Both the position numbers and the translations under genes were made by a program. From the NCBI RefSeq assembly GCF_020520285.1, contig NZ_CP084742.1, forward strand, positions 6,621,501-6,685,500: a DNA stretch of 64,000 bases, given 5' to 3'. Each line of letters begins with the position of its first letter. Positions within the stretch are counted from its first letter, which is position 1. This DNA comes from Pseudomonas sp. L5B5 (GTDB taxonomy: Bacteria; Pseudomonadota; Gammaproteobacteria; Pseudomonadales; Pseudomonadaceae). This document shows positions 48,403-56,111 of the stretch, one piece after another. Under the pieces are notes generated by a model. That model made no database searches and had not been told where the DNA came from. It worked only from the letters and a program-made list of their open reading frames with translations.

Positions 48403-48795
48403 TCACGCCCCTCCAAAACAGATCAGGCGGTCGGCGTTCTGCACCGCATCATGCAACTGGCCGAGCCCGGAGAGCTCCCAGGGCCCCTCGATGTTCACCG
48501 CCGTGCGCTGATAGCGCTGGGCCTCGTCGGCGTTCAGCATGCCCCGGCGCAAGGCCGCGGCGATGCAGACCACGCCGTCCAGCTGGTGCTGGCCGACGAA
48601 CTCGCGCCACTCCCTGGGCAGGTCCTGTTCATCCTGGGGCGTGACGATGTTGTTGGCGGCGTTATGGACGCCGTCCTGGTAGAAAAACAGCCGGACAATC
48701 TCATGCCCGCCCGCCAGCGCCGCCTGGGCGAACAGCAGGGCGCGGCGCGAGGAGGGCGCGTGGGCGGCGGAGAACAGGGCGATGGCGAATTTCAT
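48403..48795 (-). CDS. tusD: Sulfurtransferase complex subunit TusD
   Basis: The 130-residue DsrE-like subunit is the catalytic member of TusBCD. It receives persulfide sulfur from TusA on Cys77, within GVVCIAAALRRGML. The N-terminal KFAIALFSAAHAPSSRRALLFAQAALAGGHEIVRLFFYQDGV (in pieces) is the nucleotide-free Rossmann-like fold. The start is ATG 48795; a longer start at 48825 has no similarity. It is the first gene of tusDCBE-ybiB. Confidence 0.92.
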   Translation of the reverse strand: MKFAIALFSAAHAPSSRRALLFAQAALAGGHEIVRLFFYQDGVHNAANNIVTPQDEQDLPREWREFVGQHQLDGVVCIAAALRRGMLNADEAQRYQRTAVNIEGPWELSGLGQLHDAVQNADRLICFGGA

Positions 48796-48981
48796 GACGG
48801 CCTCGTTGAATGACACGGCGGCCATGATAAAGCTTTCTCCGAGGATCGGCTAAACCCCTTTCACCCCGAAGGCTCTGGCTCCGGCGCTCCAGGACATATC
48901 GGGTAAAGCTTTGCCTGGCCCCAAAGCAGGGAGCGAGGACTAGACTCGCGCCTTCATTCAACCAAGGACAAGGAGCAAGGA

Positions 48982-49731
48982 ATGATGGATTTGAACTCGG
49001 CGGTGGTAGTGGTCACGGGAGCCGGAAGGGGTTTGGGGGCCGCGCTGGCCATCAGCCTGGCGGACCTGGGCTGCAAGCTGATTCTCTGCGGGCGCAACCC
49101 GCAGGCCCTGGCGCAGGTCAGCGCCGCCATCGAGGCGCGCACCGGCCGTGGCGCCGATCATGTGGTGGTGGACCTGGCCAGCAGCGACAGTGTCAAGGCC
49201 GCCCTGGCGGAGATCCACGTACGTCATCCCCAGGTCGATATCCTGATCAACAACGGCGCCATGTGGCTGGAGGCCAGCGAGCAGCCCCACAGCGCTACCG
49301 AAGTCGCCGGAGTGATCGACGCCGCGCTGAGCGGCACCTTCCTCCTGACCCAGGGCCTGCTGCCGGCGCTCAAGGCTTCCAGGCGTCCGGACATCGTCAC
49401 CATCGGTTCCATCAGCGGCTTGCCCAATGCACCCCTGCATAGCGTGTCGCTGCCGTTCTACGCCGCCAAGCATGGGCAACTGGCCCTGGCCGACGGCCTG
49501 CGCCAGGTCCTGCGAGGTACACCGGTTCGCTCACTGTGCGTGCACCCGCCCTACCTGGAGGACATCTCGCCACTGGACGAGGCCTGGCAGCAGGTGCCGG
49601 AACGGCGCAAGGGCGAGGCGGGCACCAACCGCGATGTGGTGGAGGCGGTGGTCTTCGCACTCACCCGGCCGCGACATGTGAGCCTGTCCTCCATCGTCAT
49701 TGACACGGACAATGGGGGCTTGTTCGGCTGA
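48982..49731 (+). CDS. Short-chain dehydrogenase/reductase
   Basis: The 249-residue product is a classical SDR: the NAD(P)-binding TGAGRGLG at 12-19, NNGA at about 88-91, catalytic Ser in GSISG (141 or 143) and Tyr158-x-x-Lys161 (YAAK). Arg in the first beta-alpha turn (CGRNP) suggests NADP preference. The start could be ATG 48982 or the adjacent 48985; AAGGAGCAAGGA lies just upstream. The substrate is unknown. Its 186-bp upstream region, shared with tusD, holds two copies of TAAAGCTTT (48828-48836 and 48904-48912). It converges on the DUF1275 gene. Confidence 0.88.
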   Translation: MMDLNSAVVVVTGAGRGLGAALAISLADLGCKLILCGRNPQALAQVSAAIEARTGRGADHVVVDLASSDSVKAALAEIHVRHPQVDILINNGAMWLEASEQPHSATEVAGVIDAALSGTFLLTQGLLPALKASRRPDIVTIGSISGLPNAPLHSVSLPFYAAKHGQLALADGLRQVLRGTPVRSLCVHPPYLEDISPLDEAWQQVPERRKGEAGTNRDVVEAVVFALTRPRHVSLSSIVIDTDNGGLFG

Positions 49732-49743
49732 TTGCACCTGCTA

Positions 49744-50448
49744 TCAGCGGCTCTTGTAGCCCAGCTGCCAGCGGCGTGGAATCCTCAGCGAGGCCACGCC
49801 CAGCAGCCCGGCGAACAACCCGCTGGCATACAGCGCCTTGAGCCCCAGGTGCTGTTCCAGCAGCGCTCCCAGCACCGCCCCGGCGAACATGCCGGTCCAG
49901 GGAATCAGCTGTACCCGCCAACCGTTGCGCCGCTCGCCGAGCATCCAGCGCCCCAGGCCGCGGCCAAAGCGCGACAGGGCACCGGTGACGTAGGTCAGGC
50001 CAATGGGCAGGCCATTCACTTCCTCCACTGCCGCATTGAGCATGCCCATGGCGACGATGGCCGCCAGCAGGGCTGGCAACTGCTGCTCGAAGGGCCACGC
50101 GGCGGAGGCGCAGAGCAACGCGGCGATGCTCAGCAGCAAGGGCAGGGCGCGGTGTCCGGCCAGGCGGCTGAGCACCACGCCCAAGGCGTTACCGACGATG
50201 AAGGCCGTCACCAATAGCAGCAGGCGCAGCACCAGGCCCAGCTCGCCATCGCTGATGGCCACCGCCATGCGGGTGGTATTGCCACTCATGAAGGACACGA
50301 AATCCCCGGTGGCCATGAAGCCGATGGCGTCGGTCATCCCGGCCAGTACTGAAAGACAGGCCACCAGCCCGAGGCCGACGCGTCCGCGCCATTTCTGCGT
50401 GTGCTGCAGCGCCGCATTGGCGGACTGCGTGGAAGTCGAGGGCAACAT
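49744..50448 (-). CDS. DUF1275 (YoaK-like) membrane protein
   Basis: The 234-residue product has six to seven predicted membrane helices. The family signature is near the N terminus: LSVLAGMTDAIGFMATGDFVSFMSGNTTRMAVAI (in pieces), and GLPIGLTYVTGALSRFGRGLG midway. Function is unknown in the family. The C terminus RIPRRWQLGYKSR is basic and probably cytoplasmic. It lies 42 bp downstream of a small conserved gene on the same strand. Confidence 0.85.
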   Translation of the reverse strand: MLPSTSTQSANAALQHTQKWRGRVGLGLVACLSVLAGMTDAIGFMATGDFVSFMSGNTTRMAVAISDGELGLVLRLLLLVTAFIVGNALGVVLSRLAGHRALPLLLSIAALLCASAAWPFEQQLPALLAAIVAMGMLNAAVEEVNGLPIGLTYVTGALSRFGRGLGRWMLGERRNGWRVQLIPWTGMFAGAVLGALLEQHLGLKALYASGLFAGLLGVASLRIPRRWQLGYKSR

Positions 50449-50490
50449 CGTCGGTTCTCCTGAACAGGAACTGCTAGGAACGGGAGCGGC

Positions 50491-50826
50491 TCAAGGCCGT
50501 GGGTCGAGGTGGTGCAGGGTGCAGTATTCGTCCCACGGCATGCCGGCCATTTCCGCCACTTCCTTGTGCACCTCAAGGCGCTGGGCGTGGAATTCCTCCG
50601 GGCTGGCAGCAGTCAGTTGCAGGCTCAGCTCCCAAGCGAACAGCCCCAGGCGCTCGGCTTCGGCCTCGAAGGCTTCGTGCAGGCGTTCGGCTCGGTACTG
50701 CGCCGGGGTCTCGCCGCGGGCTCGGGCCTCCAGGGGGTTGAGATTATCCAGCTGTTGACGCAATTCGGGGCGCTGTTCGAGGAACCTGCCCAAGGCCTGT
50801 TCATGCGGGTGTTGATCGATGGCCAT
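50491..50826 (-). CDS. Small conserved Pseudomonas protein (possibly DUF6388)
   Basis: The 111-residue product is soluble, acidic and helical by composition: ALGRFLEQRPELRQQLDNLNP, AERLHEAFEAEAERLGLFAWELSLQLTAASPEEF and EVHKEVAEMAGMPWDEYC. I recognise the pattern as a Pseudomonas-specific family that I believe is named DUF6388, but cannot verify. No catalytic motif is visible. ATG 50826 (MAIDQHPHEQ) is chosen over an ATG at 50850 because similarity begins there. It probably shares a transcript with the DUF1275 gene. Confidence 0.7.
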   Translation of the reverse strand: MAIDQHPHEQALGRFLEQRPELRQQLDNLNPLEARARGETPAQYRAERLHEAFEAEAERLGLFAWELSLQLTAASPEEFHAQRLEVHKEVAEMAGMPWDEYCTLHHLDPRP

Positions 50827-50887
50827 TAAGACTCCTGGAAAAAGTGCCACGCCAAGGCGCGAGATAGGATGGGGCAGGGCCAGACGC

Positions 50888-51343
50888 TCAAGACAGGGCA
50901 GGTTGCGTGGCCATCAGGGCCCGTAGCCGCGTCAGGTCCTTGCGTGGGATGACATAGGTGCGCGCCAGTCGGTCGCCGATGCGCTGGCAGCGACTCGATT
51001 CACAGCAGACCAGCAGGGTCACGGGGCTGATGGTGGCTTCGAACGGTCGGGTCGCCGAGCGGATCAGCACCTGCAACAGCGAGGGTGGCTGGCCGATACC
51101 ATTGATCACTTGCAGGCCGCACAGCGCTTTGCCGGCGGTGTAGCCACGCAACAGGTATTCACTGAGGGGAAAATACAGGCACCAGGTGACCAGCAGGCAC
51201 CAGGTGGAGAATTGCTCCATATCCGGGTACTGGAGGCGTTCGGCCAGTCGGCACAGAACAAACCACAGCAGCAGTACCAGCACGCCGTCGACCCCATAAG
51301 CCAGAACGCGTCGGATGATCAGGCCGGCTCTCGATACTTCCAT
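50888..51343 (-). CDS. RDD-family membrane protein
   Basis: The 151-residue product has three predicted membrane helices (YGVDGVLVLLLWFVLCRLA, TWCLLVTWCLYFPLSEYLL and IRSATRPFEATISPVTLLVC). The RDD family is named for Arg-Asp-Asp; here RRVLAYGVDGVLV and the C-terminal RIGDRLARTYVI match the usual places. It is often linked to transport or sodium export, but no function is assigned here. It lies 61 bp upstream of the small conserved gene on the same strand. Confidence 0.8.
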   Translation of the reverse strand: MEVSRAGLIIRRVLAYGVDGVLVLLLWFVLCRLAERLQYPDMEQFSTWCLLVTWCLYFPLSEYLLRGYTAGKALCGLQVINGIGQPPSLLQVLIRSATRPFEATISPVTLLVCCESSRCQRIGDRLARTYVIPRKDLTRLRALMATQPALS

Positions 51344-51528
51344 GCATTGCCCCCAAGACTTCGCCCTGTATTGAGCAGCGTATTGTAAGGCCTAAAACTC
51401 CGGCAGGTGGCGAGGCGCTGCAGCGATGTGAAAAAAACGTGAAAATAATTAGAACCTTTTGCTTTCGACTTCCCTCGAAAAGGCTCCTGCAGCATTTGCC
51501 TTTCTTCAAACAGGGAGATTCACACACG

Positions 51529-52281
51529 ATGTCAAAGGTATTCGCAACCCTCCTGGCCACCACCTCAGCCGCCACCTTGCTGGCCCTCTCCAGCAACGCC
51601 ATGGCCGCACCGAACACCGGGCCGATTTCCACCCTGGGTATCCTCGGCAGCTACAACGACTTCAAGCTCGAAGGCGGTAGCAAGAGCGACAAGGAGCACC
51701 TGGGTGAAGGGGGCGTGTTCTACAACTTCGGCAACAAGATGACCGCCGAATCGGGCCTGATCTACCAGGCCGGGGTCGAAGCCAAGTTCGGCAAGAAGAA
51801 CGATAACAAGCTCAAGGAAGGCCAGGCCGACCTGGACCTGGGCTGGCGTGCCGCCCTGGACGCGCGCAACTTCGTCGACGTCCTGGTGGGCGGTGGCTAC
51901 ACCTGGACCCGCTACGAGCCGGACACCGGCGACTACGACATGAAGCTCACCAACAAGTCGCCCTTCGCCAAGGCTGCCGTGGGCTACAACCACCAATTCG
52001 ATGATGTGACCATGCGTGTCGAACTGGGTGCGCGCCACACCATCAACGGCAGGGCGCGGCTCAAGGTGGATGACGTCGGCAGCGACACCGTGGACCTCAA
52101 GAACCGCACCAACCCCTACGCCGAGGTGAACTTCCTGATGAACCAGAACGGCTCGCTGCCGGTCATGGCCGGGGTCTACTACACCCGCACTGAGTACAAG
52201 CTGGACGAGGATACGCCCGTGGCCGACAACACCAAGCTCAAGCGTGACGAGTACGGCTTCAAGGTCGGCCTGACCTTCTAA
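51529..52281 (+). CDS. Outer-membrane beta-barrel protein of unknown function
   Basis: The 250-residue precursor has a Sec signal peptide (about 26 residues, ending SSNAMA before APNTG). The mature part alternates polar and aromatic residues with strands such as TLGILGSYNDFKLEGGS, FYNFGNKMTAESGLIYQAGVEAKF (in pieces) and VGGGYTWTRYE, and ends in Phe (GFKVGLTF), the usual BAM recognition residue. That suggests an 8- to 10-stranded small barrel. ATG 51529 follows AGGGAG by 12 bp. It lies upstream of the cat cluster but is separated by REP repeats, so I do not assign it to aromatic uptake. Confidence 0.75.
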   Translation: MSKVFATLLATTSAATLLALSSNAMAAPNTGPISTLGILGSYNDFKLEGGSKSDKEHLGEGGVFYNFGNKMTAESGLIYQAGVEAKFGKKNDNKLKEGQADLDLGWRAALDARNFVDVLVGGGYTWTRYEPDTGDYDMKLTNKSPFAKAAVGYNHQFDDVTMRVELGARHTINGRARLKVDDVGSDTVDLKNRTNPYAEVNFLMNQNGSLPVMAGVYYTRTEYKLDEDTPVADNTKLKRDEYGFKVGLTF

Positions 52282-52340
52282 GGGTCGCAGCCCGCTTCAA
52301 GCCGCGACAGAGCCAAGCGCAAGAACTAACGAAAAATAAC

Positions 52341-52450
52341 CTGTGACGAGGGCGCTTGCTCCCCTGGGACCGGTCGGCGCTCCAGGGCGTAGCCGTCCCA
52401 TTCTTGGGGCCGCTGCGCGCGTCAGCGGGAGCAAGCTCCCTCGCCACAAG
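52341..52450. repeat. Inverted pair of REP-type repeats
   Basis: CTGTGACGAGGGCGCTTGCTC (left copy, from 52341) and AGCGGGAGCAAGCTCCCTCG (right copy, about 52423-52443, followed by CCACAAG) are inversely oriented copies of the REP family whose core is GAGGGAGCTTGCTCCC. Such pairs form BIME-like cruciforms and are common in Pseudomonas intergenic regions. Confidence 0.75.
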
Positions 52451-52471
52451 TACAGTGCTTGCCAGCACTAG

Positions 52472-52502
52472 CCGCCGGCCCGTCTTTCGATGGGGCCGGC
52501 GG
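52472..52502 (+). terminator. Hairpin between the barrel gene and catR
   Basis: CCGCCGGCCC (52472-52481) pairs with GGGCCGGCGG (52493-52502) and is followed on the plus strand by TTGTGCTTTC. It is a strong stem but a weak T run, placed between two converging genes. Confidence 0.5.
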
Positions 52503-52510
52503 TTGTGCTT

Positions 52511-53419
52511 TCAGCTGACCATGGCTGGCTCGCGACCGATCTCTGCACGGAACAGGGCGATCAGGTGCAGGCAGTGGGTGAGGCCCGGCGACGGTTCACC
52601 GACCCGGCGACTGAGGATGATCGGCGAGGTCGCCTCGGCCTCCAGCAACGGGCAAAAGCCGATGTCGTCACGGTGCAGCACCTGCACCGAGGCCGGCACC
52701 AGGGTGATGCCGATGCCAGCGCCCACCAGGCCGATGGCGGTCTGCAATTCGTTGGTCCACTGGGCGATCTTCAGGTTCAGGCCCCGGGCATTGAACAGCG
52801 CGATCACATGATCGGCGTAGCTCGGGCGTGGGTTGGCCGGGTACAGCACAAAAGGCTCGTCCGCCAGTTGTGCCAGGCTCACCGGTTGCCCCAGCAGCGG
52901 GTGGCCAGCGGGCAGGGCGACCACCAGCCGGTCCTCGGTCAGCACCTTCTGCACGATGGCCGGGTCGTCGATGTGGATACGCCCGAAGCCGATATCGATG
53001 CGCCCGGCCTTCAAGGCTTCCACCTGTTGCAGGGTGGTCATCTCCGACAGGCCCAATTCCAGCTCCAGGGTCCCGTTGCTGCGCAGGCGGCGAATCAGTT
53101 GCGGCAGCACGCCGTACAGGGTCGAAGGCGCGAAACCGATGCCCAGCCAGGTCTTGTGCCCCAGGCCGATGCGCCGGGTGTTGTCGCAGACCTTGCCCAG
53201 TTGCTCCAGCACCCGGTTGGAGTGCTCGTAGAAAAACCGCCCGGCGGCGGTCAGGCGCAGCGGCCGGCCACGCTCCAGCAACAGCACCCCCAACTCGTCT
53301 TCCAGCTGCTGGATCTGCCGGCTCAACGGCGGTTGGGCGATGTGCAGGCGTTCGGCGGCGCGGGTGAAATTGAGGGTTTCCCCTAGCACCTGGAAATAGC
53401 GCAGATGACGCAATTCCAT
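52511..53419 (-). CDS. catR: LysR-family regulator CatR
   Basis: CatR activates catBCA in response to cis,cis-muconate. The 302-residue product has the N-terminal winged helix-turn-helix (FQVLGETLNFTRAAERLHIAQPPLSRQIQQLE in pieces, about 9-41), with the PP at the recognition helix typical of CatR, BenM and related regulators, then an effector domain with LGIGFAPSTLYGVLPQLI. The start is ATG 53419 (MELRHLRYFQVL). It is divergent from catB, which together with the ATAC-N7-GTAT site supports CatR over the many other LysR proteins. Confidence 0.9.
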   Translation of the reverse strand: MELRHLRYFQVLGETLNFTRAAERLHIAQPPLSRQIQQLEDELGVLLLERGRPLRLTAAGRFFYEHSNRVLEQLGKVCDNTRRIGLGHKTWLGIGFAPSTLYGVLPQLIRRLRSNGTLELELGLSEMTTLQQVEALKAGRIDIGFGRIHIDDPAIVQKVLTEDRLVVALPAGHPLLGQPVSLAQLADEPFVLYPANPRPSYADHVIALFNARGLNLKIAQWTNELQTAIGLVGAGIGITLVPASVQVLHRDDIGFCPLLEAEATSPIILSRRVGEPSPGLTHCLHLIALFRAEIGREPAMVS

Positions 53420-53442
53420 GACAGCTCTCCAGTGGTGAGTGC

Positions 53443-53457
53443 ATACCTTTAAGGTAT
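53443..53457. promoter_or_regulatory. CatR recognition site
   Basis: ATAC (53443-53446), 7 bp, GTAT (53454-53457), lying inside a perfect ATACC-TTTAA-GGTAT dyad. ATAC-N7-GTAT is the known recognition pattern of the CatM/BenM/CatR group. Its centre is 31 bp from the catR start and about 64 bp upstream of the catB transcription start I propose, where a recognition site is expected. Confidence 0.85.
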
Positions 53458-53477
53458 CAAGCCAGACCAATTCTATA

Positions 53478-53507
53478 TTGGAACCCCGTAAAAAGCCGAG
53501 ACAGAAT
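53478..53507 (+). promoter_or_regulatory. Probable catB promoter
   Basis: TTGGAA (53478-53483) and CAGAAT (53502-53507) are 18 bp apart, each matching four of six consensus bases. Transcription would start near 53514, with the CatR dyad centred at about -64. A TATATT at 53474-53479 is an alternative -10, but would put the dyad too close. Confidence 0.5.
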
Positions 53508-53537
53508 CGCCGGCAGAACTTCAAGAACCTGATGGGT

Positions 53538-54692
53538 ATGGACATGCACGCTTCTGCCATTGAATCGATCGAAACGATCATCGTCGATCTGCCGACCATT
53601 CGCCCCCACAAGCTGGCCATGCACACCATGCAGAACCAGACCCTGGTGCTGATCCGCCTGCGCTGCGCCGACGGCATCGAAGGCCTGGGGGAATCCACCA
53701 CCATCGGTGGCCTGGCCTATGGCAATGAAAGCCCGGACAGCATCAAGACCAACATCGACCGCTTCTTCAGCCCGCTGCTGGTCGGCCAGGACGCCAGCAA
53801 CATCAACGCCGCGATGCTGCGCCTGGAGCAGAGCATTCGCGGCAACACTTTTGCCAAGTCCGGGATCGAAAGCGCCTTGCTCGACGCCCAGGGCAAGCGC
53901 CTTGGCCTGCCGGTCAGCGAACTGCTGGGCGGCCGGGTGCGCGATGCCCTGCCGGTGGCCTGGACCCTGGCCAGCGGCGACACCGCCAAGGACATCGCCG
54001 AAGCGCAGGAAATGCTTGAGCTGCGCCGCCATCGGATCTTCAAGCTGAAGATCGGCGCCGGTGAAGTGGCCCGCGACCTGGCCCACGTGATCGCCATCAA
54101 GAAGGCCCTGGGTGATAGCGCCAGCGTGCGGGTCGACGTCAACCAGGCCTGGGACGAGGCCGTGGCCCTGCGCGCGTGCCGCATCCTGGGCAGCAACGGC
54201 ATCGACCTGATCGAGCAGCCGATTTCGCGCAACAATCGCGCCGGCATGGTGCGCCTGAATGCCAGCAGCCCGGCGCCGATCATGGCCGACGAATCCATCG
54301 AATGTGTGGAAGATGCCTTCAACCTGGCCCGGGAAGGGGCGGCCTCGGTGTTCGCCCTGAAGATCGCCAAGAACGGTGGCCCCCGCGCCACCCTGCGCAC
54401 CGCGGCGATTGCCGAAGCGGCGGGCATCGGCCTGTATGGCGGCACCATGCTCGAAGGCGGGATCGGCACCCTGGCCTCGGCCCACGCCTTCCTGACCCTG
54501 AACAAACTGAGCTGGGACACCGAGCTGTTCGGCCCGCTGCTGCTGACCGAGGACATCCTCGCCGAGCCGCCGGTATACCGGGATTTCCACCTGCATGTCT
54601 CACGGGCACCGGGCCTCGGCCTGAGCCTGGACGAAGAGCGCCTGGCGTACTTCCGTCGCGACAAAACCACCCCCGTGCTGCATCACACCTGA
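53538..54692 (+). CDS. catB: Muconate cycloisomerase
   Basis: CatB converts cis,cis-muconate to muconolactone. The product is 384 residues in the enolase superfamily. The KLKIG motif with Lys171 is the catalytic base region, SVRVDVNQAWDE and LIEQP hold metal ligands, and ADESIECVEDAF with ALKIAKNGGP completes the barrel. The N-terminal IETIIVDLPTIRPHKLAMHTMQ is characteristic of Pseudomonas CatB. The start is uncertain: ATG occurs at 53532, 53538 and 53544 with weak ribosome binding sites; I chose 53538. The frame is open back to 53439 but that part is the promoter. Confidence 0.94.
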   Translation: MDMHASAIESIETIIVDLPTIRPHKLAMHTMQNQTLVLIRLRCADGIEGLGESTTIGGLAYGNESPDSIKTNIDRFFSPLLVGQDASNINAAMLRLEQSIRGNTFAKSGIESALLDAQGKRLGLPVSELLGGRVRDALPVAWTLASGDTAKDIAEAQEMLELRRHRIFKLKIGAGEVARDLAHVIAIKKALGDSASVRVDVNQAWDEAVALRACRILGSNGIDLIEQPISRNNRAGMVRLNASSPAPIMADESIECVEDAFNLAREGAASVFALKIAKNGGPRATLRTAAIAEAAGIGLYGGTMLEGGIGTLASAHAFLTLNKLSWDTELFGPLLLTEDILAEPPVYRDFHLHVSRAPGLGLSLDEERLAYFRRDKTTPVLHHT

Positions 54693-54702
54693 GGAGGGCT
54701 GC

Positions 54703-54993
54703 ATGCTATTCCACGTGAAAATGACCGTGAACCTGCCGGTCGACATGAACCCCGAGCGCGCCGCGCAGCTCAAGGCCGACGAGAAAGCCCTGGCCCAGCG
54801 CCTGCAGGCCGAAGGCAAGTGGCGCCACTTGTGGCGCATTGCCGGGCTGTACGCCAACTACAGCGTGTTCGATGTCGACAGCGTGCAGGAACTGCACGAC
54901 ACCCTGATGCAATTGCCGTTGTACCCGTACATGGCCATCGAAGTTGACGCCATGTGCAGGCATCCTTCGTCCATTCATGAGGATGACCGCTGA
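54703..54993 (+). CDS. catC: Muconolactone delta-isomerase
   Basis: CatC isomerises muconolactone to 3-oxoadipate enol-lactone. The 96-residue product forms a decamer in P. putida. The N-terminal MLFHVKMTVNLPVDMNPERA, the central KWRHLWRIAGLYANYSVFDV and the LPLYPYMAIEVDAMCRHPSS end are the family pattern. AGGAGGG sits before ATG 54703, 10 bp after catB. Confidence 0.96.
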   Translation: MLFHVKMTVNLPVDMNPERAAQLKADEKALAQRLQAEGKWRHLWRIAGLYANYSVFDVDSVQELHDTLMQLPLYPYMAIEVDAMCRHPSSIHEDDR

Positions 54994-55044
54994 GTCCGTG
55001 CCAGCTTGTTCACCACTCTAATAAATACAAGATGAGGATTAATC

Positions 55045-55974
55045 ATGAGCGTCAGAATTTCCCACACTGCCAGCGCCCAGCAGTTTCTTGAAGAAGCCAG
55101 CGGCCAGTCCACCCCAGGCGGCAGCCCCCGGGCCAAGGCCATCATGCATCGCATCCTGCGGGATACGGTGAACATCATCGAAGACCTGGAGATCACACCG
55201 GAAGAGTTCTGGAAGGCCGTCAACTACCTCAACGTCCTCGGTGCCCGCCAGGAGGCCGGGCTGCTGGCCGCCGGCCTGGGCCTGGAGCATTACCTGGACC
55301 TGCTGATGGACGCCGCCGATGAACAGGCGGGCAAGACCGGCGGCACCCCACGCACCATCGAAGGCCCGCTGTACGTGGCCGGCGCGCCCCTGAGCCAGGG
55401 CGAGGCACGCCTGGACGACGGTGTCGACCCGGGGGTGGTGCTGTTCATGCGGGGGCAGGTCCGGGACACCGCCGGCCAGCCCCTGGCCGGGGCCATCGTC
55501 GACGTCTGGCACGCCAACACCGGCGGCACCTATTCCTACTTCGACGGCAGCCAGTCGGAGTTCAACCTGCGCCGACGCATCGTCACCGACGCCGAAGGCC
55601 GCTATCGCTTTCGCAGCATCGTGCCGTCCGGCTACGGCTGCCCGCCGGATGGCCCGACCCAGCAACTGCTGGACCAACTGGGCCGCCATGGCCAGCGCCC
55701 GGCGCACATTCACTTCTTCATCTCTGCCGACGACCATCGCCACCTGACCACCCAGATCAACCTGGATGGCGACCAGTACCTGCACGACGACTTCGCCTAT
55801 GCCACCCGCGACGAGCTGATCGCCCAGATCACCTTCAGCGAAGACCAGGCCCGGGCCAAGGCCCTGGGGGTCAGCGGGCGCTTTGCCGAGATCGAGTTCG
55901 ATTTCACCCTGCAGTCCTCGGCCCAGCCGCAAGAGCAGCAGCGTCATGAGCGAGTCCGCGCCCTGGAGGACTGA
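55045..55974 (+). CDS. catA: Catechol 1,2-dioxygenase
   Basis: The intradiol dioxygenase opens catechol to cis,cis-muconate using non-haem Fe(III). The 309-residue product has a helical N-terminal linker domain, then the catalytic barrel. Likely iron ligands are Tyr163 (TYSYFDGSQS), Tyr197 (PSGYGCPPDGP), His221 and His223 (RPAHIHFFIS). Gene order catB-catC-catA is the Pseudomonas one. A 51-bp gap with AGGA before the ATG separates it from catC, and a terminator follows. The 3-oxoadipate enol-lactonase needed next is not in the window. Confidence 0.96.
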   Translation: MSVRISHTASAQQFLEEASGQSTPGGSPRAKAIMHRILRDTVNIIEDLEITPEEFWKAVNYLNVLGARQEAGLLAAGLGLEHYLDLLMDAADEQAGKTGGTPRTIEGPLYVAGAPLSQGEARLDDGVDPGVVLFMRGQVRDTAGQPLAGAIVDVWHANTGGTYSYFDGSQSEFNLRRRIVTDAEGRYRFRSIVPSGYGCPPDGPTQQLLDQLGRHGQRPAHIHFFISADDHRHLTTQINLDGDQYLHDDFAYATRDELIAQITFSEDQARAKALGVSGRFAEIEFDFTLQSSAQPQEQQRHERVRALED

Positions 55975-55996
55975 TCCGCCGATCACGCTTGACCCC

Positions 55997-56032
55997 GCCA
56001 CGGAGCACCAACCCAGGTGCCCCGTGGCTTTT
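55997..56032 (+). terminator. Terminator of catBCA
   Basis: GCCACGGAGCACC (55997-56009) pairs, with one mismatch, with GGTGCCCCGTGGC (56016-56028) and is followed by TTTTGCC. It lies between catA and benR. Confidence 0.8.
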
Positions 56033-56111
56033 GCCGTTATGCCTGGCCTGACGAGCCTGCGCTGCGCAATTGCAACCCAGACCTGACAAGAACCATCAGA
56101 GTGAGCCGATC

